This document shows positions 43,045 through 48,406 of a DNA stretch of 48,406 nt, one piece after another. The translations under genes and the position numbers were made by a program. The notes beneath the pieces were generated by a model. It did not search any database. It was given only the letters and a program-made list of their open reading frames with translations, and was not told where the DNA came from. Origin of the DNA: Nitrososphaerota archaeon (GTDB lineage Archaea > Thermoproteota > Nitrososphaeria > Nitrososphaerales > Nitrosopumilaceae); contig JACQCT010000013.1 of the NCBI GenBank assembly GCA_016201435.1, positions 1-48,406 on the forward strand. The letters run 5' to 3'. Each line of letters starts with the position of its first letter. Within the stretch, counting starts at the first letter, position 1.

Positions 43045-44283
43045 TTAACAATGAGGAGTGGCTGAAAGAGTAGCCCATGTCGCAGTCAAACCAGAAGTAA
43101 GGGTTCCAGTAATAGCACTCGTAACACCAAATTGGGCATTTGCGCCACATGTCTGGTATTGTTCAGGAGAGCTATCCCAGTTTTTGATTGTGGTTGTTGT
43201 GTCATATTCCTTCGTTGACGTGCCTGTTACTGCAGAAGTGATGTAAGGCGACCACGATGATGATGCTACAGTGTTTTTGGTTTCAAAGAAAACACTGTTA
43301 GATGGGGAATTTGTCGCTGTTCCAGTTCCGCAATTAACAAGGCTCTCACCTACGAAAAACTTTCCTCCGCTGGTGACTTGGATTCTGTAATGGGATGCAC
43401 CATTACACAGAATCTGTACATATGCGCTACTTCCCGGTGTGTAAGTTGGTGCGTTGGTACCAGTGACTTTGTGTGCTTCCGTGTCGCCAAAGGTACTTTG
43501 GTCAACATAGACCAGATACTTTCCATTTGCTGCAATATTACAACCTGGACAGCCTGCAATATGGGTGGCAAGCCATCCTACTTGAAGAAACTTACCTGTT
43601 CCAAAATCTTGATTGTACAAATGTGCCACAAACTTGTCCATATGACTATACAGATTAGTCTCATCAAGGGTTGGAGTTGATATTGTTGTCCAACCTCCAT
43701 ACATTGATGATAATGTTGCATCACCTTGTATAGCAAGCAAAAGTCCATTTGTGGTGGTCAATGCGCTTGCTTGTGGTACAAATGTTGGCAAATCTGTGTC
43801 ATAGCTTGGTTTGCTAAATACTATGCTTCCGTTACAGTCAGTTGATTTATCCGGTATGTCTGAACTAATGACCTGATTGGTTTTCAAATCTATTTCTACT
43901 GTAGCTTCCAGATCCCTATTACAATTCAATTCGGTTTTGAATTCTTTTGGAAGTTTAAAGTGTAATACAACACTTTTCCATTCTGGTGTTGGAGTTGTCA
44001 CTCCCAAATAGTCCATTGTAACATACTCCCATCCAGAACTTGAAAGATTCTTTAGCTTTGTAACTTCCAATGCTTTTTGAATCATTCCATCTTTCTGAAC
44101 TTTGGTCAGTGCCAATTCAGGAATAGGATTTGTTTGTTGTTTCATCGAGTCTGCTGTAACTGAGCTAGATGCATTAGCAATATTGGGGATAAAGCCCATG
44201 CTTGACATCTGAGTTATCAGCAATACTATTGTTATTGCTGACAAAGATATTCGTGCGATACTTTTTGTTTTGTTTGAAGTCAT
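43045..44283 (-). CDS. Large secreted protein of unknown function, 412 residues
   Basis: Signal peptide about 1-38 (ITIVLLITQMSSMGFIPNIANA in outline), then an N-terminal region resembling a propeptide (KALEVTKLKNLSSSGWEYVTMDYLG) and a beta-rich C-terminal domain with many paired Cys (CPGCN, C-x-n-C). The last 200 residues resemble secreted sandwich folds such as the neprosin type in layout (HIAGCPGCNIAANGKYLVYVDQ), but no catalytic residues can be named. ATG start. Probably cotranscribed with the membrane ArsR gene. Confidence 0.65.
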   Translation of the reverse strand: MTSNKTKSIARISLSAITIVLLITQMSSMGFIPNIANASSSVTADSMKQQTNPIPELALTKVQKDGMIQKALEVTKLKNLSSSGWEYVTMDYLGVTTPTPEWKSVVLHFKLPKEFKTELNCNRDLEATVEIDLKTNQVISSDIPDKSTDCNGSIVFSKPSYDTDLPTFVPQASALTTTNGLLLAIQGDATLSSMYGGWTTISTPTLDETNLYSHMDKFVAHLYNQDFGTGKFLQVGWLATHIAGCPGCNIAANGKYLVYVDQSTFGDTEAHKVTGTNAPTYTPGSSAYVQILCNGASHYRIQVTSGGKFFVGESLVNCGTGTATNSPSNSVFFETKNTVASSSWSPYITSAVTGTSTKEYDTTTTIKNWDSSPEQYQTCGANAQFGVTSAITGTLTSGLTATWATLSATPHC

Positions 44284-44616
44284 TGAGTTATCAGATGTAA
44301 AAACGATAATAGGCTTTGATGAAATCTAAATTTCACCGTAAGTCTTAATATCTCCTTGTTGAAATTTCTTCCAAAAATAATTTCAGATATTTTAAAAATT
44401 TAGTGTAATCTTTTAGTTGTAGACTTTTGTAATATATGCTACATCAATTCCAGTTAATCCTGTAATCTGTGTTTGAACTATGTTTAAGCATGATTTTACA
44501 CTTATTTTTCGTTATTTAACAAATTCAATATTTGATACCTTTTGATGGTATTACAAAAGTAATTGAAACCCCACTAAGGGATTTCATAAATCAGTTTAAC
44601 ACTCAGTTTTACTTTG
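44284..44616. other. Intergenic stretch before site 4
   Basis: Contains the promoter of the 43045-44283 gene and non-coding DNA. On the minus strand around 44415-44510 an open piece without a start reads like the C-terminus of a protein (CLNIVQTQITGLTGIDVAYI then stop) and may be a gene remnant. CCCCACTAAGGG at about 44572 resembles part of direct repeat B in the opposite orientation. Confidence 0.35.
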
Positions 44617-44638
44617 CGTAGTCTTGTATAGGACTACG
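44617..44638 (+). repeat. Palindromic site 4, centre TGTATA
   Basis: Arms CGTAGTCT and GGACTACG; exact inverted copy of site 3, including the six-base centre. Outer bases GC on the left and AA on the right show the reversed polarity. Confidence 0.95.
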
Positions 44639-44768
44639 AAATTCTGTCTTGGAAGAATTGGAAACATTATTCAAAAATATAAGTTATGTCAATACTTTTC
44701 AGTCTCAAAACAGGATTTCAAATTATTAGATTATTTATATTAGAAACAGAATTGACAGAGTTTTTAGA

Positions 44769-45236
44769 TCATAAACCATAGTTTGAATTACCAGAACCAA
44801 AAAAGCCGTATTCGCCAACATAATCTCGGTCTTCTATTCCTTCTATTTTGTATGAAGTAACATTTTCAAGAACTACTACCTCATGGGTATCCGTTCCATT
44901 TCTAACTAGAAAAGCAACAAGCACATAGTTAAGTTTCAAATCAGTACAATGTCTAGCATTATATGATGTTGAATCCCCTATTTCTTGTGATTCTATCGTG
45001 AAACCTTTTGTTTTTGCAAGAAATTCAGGATCATTTTTCGCTAATACACTAGCTTGAGATTTGTCTATTTGATTTTCCAACATCCATCTTTCTAATTTGA
45101 GAAGTGCTGTACATGTGGATGTTGGTGTTGTTGGTAAATAGAGGTTAATTGGGGCTTCTAAAGAGATTTGAAATAGTAAAACTGATACTGCAATAATTCC
45201 CAATCCTATCAGTATTGAAAGATGTAGAGTTTTCAT
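44769..45236 (-). CDS. Membrane-anchored exported protein, 155 residues
   Basis: Begins MKTLHLSILIGLGIIAVSVL, a start shared with the neighbouring gene at 45240 and the fragment at 39840. Hydrophobic anchor about 6-25, then an outer helical region (LLKLERWMLENQIDKSQA) and a beta-rich end with two Cys (C42, C97) that could pair. No known family. The gap to the upstream gene is only 3 bases, so the two are cotranscribed. Confidence 0.65.
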   Translation of the reverse strand: MKTLHLSILIGLGIIAVSVLLFQISLEAPINLYLPTTPTSTCTALLKLERWMLENQIDKSQASVLAKNDPEFLAKTKGFTIESQEIGDSTSYNARHCTDLKLNYVLVAFLVRNGTDTHEVVVLENVTSYKIEGIEDRDYVGEYGFFGSGNSNYGL

Positions 45237-45239
45237 TTT

Positions 45240-46349
45240 CTAATTTTCATTTTCTATGCTTGTTAGTAATCTTATTTTTCCGTCATTAGATACTATCAAT
45301 CCTGCCTGTGGAATTGTGTGTTGTGTCAAGTCCAACTCAGTGTAATTCTTTAAACAATCTTTCTCTGGAACATCCACTCTTAATAATTCAAGATTGCCGT
45401 TTGAAAACTTTACATCACTTTTGAATGTGAATCCACCACAGCCACCTATAGATCCACCATAATATGGGCTTGGCAAAAAAGTAAAAATCGCGCTGTGCAA
45501 TGTAGTCTGCACTCCTTCTCCACGATAAGTTGTCATGATGTCATTTACCGTAGTGTAATAATATTCATGGTTTCCAATTGTAATTATTCCATTTTCATTT
45601 TCAAAGTTTTCAGATGAGTTTAAAACAAAGTGAGAAGAACTAGCCCATCCTCTTGCAAATAATTTTGGAATAACATCCATATGTACACATGCAAAAGAAC
45701 TGTCTTCAGATTTTATTGCAAGTACAAATCCTGTTTTACAAGCAACATCATTTGCTACAATTCCTGATTTGAACTGCTTTAGTGGAGACAAGACAGAATT
45801 CTGATTCAATTCACTGTTACGAAAAATATTGCCATTATCATCCACAGTCCACCATGAATCAAACTTTGGTGCGTCATGTAGTATGAATATGTTCTTGTCA
45901 TTATCAATGGTTACAATTGTGATCTCAAAATGATAAAGACCCTTTTGTAATGATGAATTAATTTCCAGCTTACCGTCTTTTGGCATCCATCCCCACTGAA
46001 TTGGCTCTCGTTCTCCAAATACCGTCCAATTCCCCACTGTATCATTTGATATCAATTTGATCGCAAGTAGCCCAGAATGGCTGTGGAACATGTCTCTCAG
46101 CAAGGTTTGATTCTGCTTTGTGATATTGAGTAAAAATGTGACATGTTGAAATGTTTGATTGTTGCTTGGGTCAAACAGTCTGAGATGTATATATTTGGCT
46201 GATTTTTCTACATCAGATGGAGTAATGTCAATAGAGAGATTGGCAGTCCTATTGCCTAAACTTGCAGGAGGCACATACAGCTGGCCTAATTCTACCGCAA
46301 ATGCTGAATTGATGTTGATAAGAATGATAATTGACAGACTTATCATCAT
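45240..46349 (-). CDS. Secreted protein with Cys-Cys-RGW domain, 369 residues
   Basis: Signal peptide MMISLSIIILININSAFA. Then a beta-rich N-terminal half (IHLRLFDPSNNQTFQHVTFLLNI and similar) and the recurrent thaumarchaeal module SPLKQFKSGI, ACKTGFVLAI, FACVHMD, LFARGW. The C-terminal part has a GCGGF segment. The first acceptable start is ATG 46349. The frame is open upstream and encodes KTLHLS in register, where the paralogue has ATG; here that codon is ACG (46368-46370), so the original start seems mutated. Confidence 0.72.
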   Translation of the reverse strand: MMISLSIIILININSAFAVELGQLYVPPASLGNRTANLSIDITPSDVEKSAKYIHLRLFDPSNNQTFQHVTFLLNITKQNQTLLRDMFHSHSGLLAIKLISNDTVGNWTVFGEREPIQWGWMPKDGKLEINSSLQKGLYHFEITIVTIDNDKNIFILHDAPKFDSWWTVDDNGNIFRNSELNQNSVLSPLKQFKSGIVANDVACKTGFVLAIKSEDSSFACVHMDVIPKLFARGWASSSHFVLNSSENFENENGIITIGNHEYYYTTVNDIMTTYRGEGVQTTLHSAIFTFLPSPYYGGSIGGCGGFTFKSDVKFSNGNLELLRVDVPEKDCLKNYTELDLTQHTIPQAGLIVSNDGKIRLLTSIENEN

Positions 46350-46452
46350 TGAAAGATGTAGAGTTTTCGTGTTTTTGATATGAAACCCTTTATCTTTAGA
46401 TATTGCTAATAAATTGTTCTTAAACCATTTTTCTCAGATATACTCACACTTG

Positions 46453-46474
46453 CGTAGTCTTCTATATGACTACG
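46453..46474 (+). repeat. Palindromic site 5, centre TCTATA (unpaired)
   Basis: Arms CGTAGTCT and TGACTACG. It has the same polarity as sites 4 and 6 but its centre matches no other site in the window. Its partner may be lost or lie outside. Confidence 0.93.
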
Positions 46475-46557
46475 AAGATTCTGATTAGAAGTGATTGATT
46501 GACGCTTATCGAATTCATTACAATATTAGAAATCATGGTTCGATAAAGAAAACTCCT

Positions 46558-46726
46558 GCAGAAAAATGGGATTAAGTAGCTCTAGGACAAAATAAAATTA
46601 AAAATCTGATAAAACTGGCATCTAAAAGTCAATGATGTTTGGACGGTCACAGTATTAATTTCATCTTTTGGTGATCAGGAAAGAAAAATTCGGATAGATG
46701 CTAGAAATGGTAAAATTATTGAATGA
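46558..46726 (+). pseudogene. Frameshifted PepSY-domain remnant
   Basis: Frame 1 (from 46558) reads AEKW-stop-VALGQNKIKNLIKLASKSQ; the frame +1 piece ending at 46726 reads KVNDVWTVTVLI then RIDARNGKIIE-stop, the characteristic close of a PepSY domain. The two parts are in different frames and the first contains a stop. No start codon. Probably a remnant of an exported PepSY protein. Confidence 0.5.
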
Positions 46727-46748
46727 TCTTAAGTAAAAATAATCAAAT

Positions 46749-46766
46749 ATTTCCAACTTTGGAAAT
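46749..46766. promoter_or_regulatory. 18-bp palindrome ATTTCCA-N4-TGGAAAT upstream of 46795
   Basis: Perfect 7-bp arms around ACTT, ending 28 bases before the ATG, where it would overlap the BRE/TATA position of a leaderless promoter. Same pattern as at 26670-26687. Candidate repressor site. Confidence 0.5.
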
Positions 46767-46794
46767 AGTTAAAAGTTATTGCATTTGACCGATT

Positions 46795-47175
46795 ATGAGC
46801 AGGAAGTACGTGTTAGATTTTAAGAAAATAATTGATGAGATGACCTCAGTTAGTGACAAAGTGCGTTTTATCTTAGTGATTGGTGAAAACGGTAAAGTTG
46901 TTTCCAATAAAATAATGACTAAATCATTTCTAGTTAAAGAGAATCAAGCCATAATGATGGCTACAGACATGCACGTTCTAAAGCAACTGCTTAAGCTTTA
47001 TGATGAAATCATAGGTAAAAACACCTTTGCACATCTCATTAGGGAAAAAGTTCATGTATTGATATTCTATGTGAAAGATTGGATATTTCTGATAAGCTGT
47101 GATAGAAATATGAGCAGACGTGAAATCGCAGATATGTCTGACAGATTAGAATCAATAATTGACAAATACATTTGA
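46795..47175 (+). CDS. Small conserved thaumarchaeal protein, roadblock-like
   Basis: 126 residues. The pattern FILVIGENGKVVSNKI...ENQAIMMATDMHVLKQLLKLYDEIIG, then VHVLIFYVKDWIFLISCDR and a C-terminal helix, resembles Roadblock/LC7 domain proteins, which often regulate small GTPases in motility or polarity. The match is on fold-like pattern, not a named catalytic motif, so the call is tentative. ATG start. A strong palindrome lies in its promoter. Confidence 0.6.
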   Translation: MSRKYVLDFKKIIDEMTSVSDKVRFILVIGENGKVVSNKIMTKSFLVKENQAIMMATDMHVLKQLLKLYDEIIGKNTFAHLIREKVHVLIFYVKDWIFLISCDRNMSRREIADMSDRLESIIDKYI

Positions 47176-47259
47176 TTCATTCATGTCCCGCAAGTTGACA
47201 GAACCATAAAACAGACTCTGGTAAATTAACGGATGAAACTGGCATTTCAAATTGAGTGG

Positions 47260-47309
47260 TAAGTTACGGGGGATTTTTTGATTTGAAAAATTGGATGTTA
47301 AGTTACGGG
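47260..47309 (+). repeat. Direct repeat TAAGTTACGGG, 39-base period
   Basis: TAAGTTACGGG is found at 47260-47270 and 47299-47309 before the gene at 47368. The following base is G in one and A in the other, then GA. Possible operator or element footprint. Confidence 0.5.
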
Positions 47310-47367
47310 AGATGATGGCATTAAGAATCTGCGTAATGCTCTTTTAGACTACCTGCTATTACTGAAC

Positions 47368-47685
47368 ATGCTTCCTTTTGCTAATTTCTGGCAAGATCTA
47401 TCTTATTCACTAATAACACAACAAACAATTTCAAACTGGACTAAAGATGGAAAAATCAGAACTCAGAGTTTTCAGGCACAGTACAAAGGTGGAAGTTATG
47501 TCATTTGCACTATAAGAAGTGGAAAGGAATTACAAGTACCAAGAAAAGAGTTTCATTCCATGTATGACAGATGGGAAGATTATATTTCCGATAGACTGTC
47601 AAGATCTTATCTAAGGGATGAATCGAGATTTACAAAATATACTATTAGTATAATTCATCATTATCTACATTTGACTCAAAAATAA
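47368..47685 (+). CDS. Hypothetical protein, 105 residues
   Basis: Not recognised. A soluble protein with an aromatic/basic composition: a beta segment (GGSYVICTIRSGKELQVPRKEF) followed by a helical end rich in R, Y and S (WEDYISDRLSRSYLRDESRF). This could be nucleic-acid binding, but no motif proves it. ATG 47368. The last gene of the island, 76 bases before site 6. Confidence 0.55.
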   Translation: MLPFANFWQDLSYSLITQQTISNWTKDGKIRTQSFQAQYKGGSYVICTIRSGKELQVPRKEFHSMYDRWEDYISDRLSRSYLRDESRFTKYTISIIHHYLHLTQK

Positions 47686-47761
47686 AAAATTTAGGAAATT
47701 GGCTTTATCCAACAACTATCTTTGCCGTTGGACAGCCAACTAAAACCGTTCAGTCTCGATG

Positions 47762-47783
47762 CGTAGTCTCTATACAGACTACG
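47762..47783 (+). repeat. Palindromic site 6, centre CTATAC
   Basis: Arms CGTAGTCT and AGACTACG; exact inverted copy of site 2 including its centre, 10.9 kb away. Confidence 0.95.
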
Positions 47784-48073
47784 AAGCTTCACTAGTGAAA
47801 CTAAAAACTGAAAAGCTTGCCAATTACCTATACTAGTAAAGCTTTTTTGAAAAAGCTGTCCGATTTTTTAGCAAGCTTGCCAAATAGCTCTCTTTTTTTC
47901 ATGCGTGTTTACTAGTAAAGGAGAGCTGTCCGACACTCATGGAAATGGCAAGTTTCCTAATTTCCTGTCAACGTTACTAGTGAATGAGGATTTTAGCTGT
48001 TACAAGTCCAATTTGGTGAAGCTAGTAAATGGACAGCTAAGCTTCAGTTTTCACTAGTAAATGCGATATGAAT
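47784..48073. repeat. Right hairpin-dense block between sites 6 and 7
   Basis: About 290 bases with no supported gene, full of short inverted repeats: the palindrome TTCACTAGTGAA (47788-47799), five ACTAGT copies (47791, 47832, 47911, 47976, 48053) and alternating AGCTGTCC / GGACAGCT and CTTGCCA / TGGCAAG pairs. It mirrors the left block at 36522-36839 in position and length although the sequence differs. Confidence 0.75.
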
Positions 48074-48164
48074 TTCTGCGTAGTCTATACAAAGACTACG
48101 CAATGAATATGACTTGTATACTTGCATCAAAATTTCTAGTCAACCTTTTTTCTGGCTTAATCTT
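48074..48164 (-). repeat. Right 91-bp terminal inverted repeat of the island
   Basis: Reverse complement of 36431-36521 with a single mismatch. Homology runs outward from site 7 to CTTAATCTT. Confidence 0.92.
48079..48100 (+). repeat. Palindromic site 7, centre ATACAA
   Basis: Arms CGTAGTCT and AGACTACG; inverted copy of site 1, part of the 91-bp terminal repeat. Confidence 0.95.
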
Positions 48165-48406
48165 GTAAAATACCCCAGCTAAATCTACAAAAGATGTCCA
48201 CTTGACCGTCTCATTGTGCATGGTTTCTCTCTTATGTGTGAGTACCTTTTTTCTTTAAAGATATGTTTTTGTCGGATTAAAAGCTTGAAAATATATTTTA
48301 ATTAAAAAGTGCTTGATGATTTTTGAAAAATTTAATCAACCTTTTTTACCAAAAAAATTGTGCAAAACATAGCAAAAAATCATATCAGATACTAGGCATA
48401 CTCATC
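48165..48406. other. Right flank of the island, no gene seen
   Basis: AT-rich sequence after the right terminal repeat. It contains ATACCCC (48170-48176), also present just outside the left end. No supported frame; the window ends here. Confidence 0.4.

Larger units (their letters stand above)
46371..46794. other. Intergenic stretch holding site 5 and a decayed PepSY frame
   Basis: No intact gene. It contains palindromic site 5, a frameshifted PepSY-like remnant (46558-46726) and the palindromic operator candidate at 46749-46766 before the 46795 gene. Confidence 0.5.

Noticed and set aside
36840-47783. The palindromes as simple transcription terminators
   Set aside because: Several lie downstream of genes and could form hairpins, but termination does not explain the nested matching of six-base centres or the copy between the divergent genes at 46.4 kb.
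36495-48100. The seven short palindromes as a CRISPR array
   Set aside because: Spacing is irregular and kilobase-scale, genes lie between them, and there are no cas genes.
1-48406. tRNA or rRNA genes
   Set aside because: I looked in the intergenic regions for cloverleaf arms and T-loop signatures and saw none; a covariance-model scan was not possible here.

Overview
The window is about 48.4 kb of AT-rich archaeal DNA. It almost certainly comes from an ammonia-oxidising archaeon of the Nitrososphaerota (Thaumarchaeota), probably a Nitrosopumilales-type lineage. Support: cell-surface proteins ending in a PEFG motif plus a membrane helix; a two-subunit B12-dependent methylmalonyl-CoA mutase with MeaB and epimerase, as used in the thaumarchaeal 3-hydroxypropionate/4-hydroxybutyrate cycle; a TFB-type transcription factor; ribosomal protein L40e; a DUF47-Pit phosphate transport pair; many leaderless or TTG/GTG starts. 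No rRNA, tRNA, CRISPR array or transposase gene was recognised.

Bases 1-36.2 kb are a chromosomal backbone. They hold translation and housekeeping genes (YchF-like GTPase, CysRS, NadE, Rieske protein, AhcY, MetRS, MFS transporter, beta-hydroxyacid dehydrogenase, TPR protein), phosphate uptake (DUF47-Pit), branched-chain amino-acid synthesis (IlvC), the methylmalonyl-CoA module (12.5-16.8 kb), an XRE-CBS regulator, secreted or membrane proteins (DM13, PepSY-like, an N-S-G repeat protein), a compact redox/transcription cluster (thioredoxin, HxlR regulator, TFB, FMN reductase; 20.9-23.5 kb) with shared promoter motifs, and central carbon enzymes (PPDK, triosephosphate isomerase, succinyl-CoA synthetase), followed by a pilin-like protein and IleRS. 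A gene-poor stretch at 26.2-27.0 kb carries what look like decayed small genes.

Bases 36.4-48.2 kb are a different kind of DNA: an 11.7-kb island bounded by 91-bp inverted repeats with one mismatch. It carries secreted or membrane-anchored proteins (a Cys-less cupredoxin, a trypsin-fold serine protease, several unknown exported proteins), four small or regulatory proteins, decayed gene pieces and long intergenic regions. Seven copies of a palindromic site, CGTAGTCY-N6-RGACTACG, punctuate it. The six-base centres are not random: site 1 matches site 7, site 2 matches site 6, and site 3 matches site 4, each in inverted orientation, so the pairs are nested. Only site 5 has no partner here. This architecture resembles core sites of tyrosine recombinases with pair-specific crossover regions, or the remains of nested elements with palindromic ends. 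No recombinase is encoded in the window. Two exported-protein genes inside the island are each preceded by a paralogous 36-39 codon upstream ORF with a conserved internal hairpin, and each lies next to a winged-helix regulator.

The backbone genes are confident family assignments. The island functions are mostly inferred from signal peptides, motifs and context.
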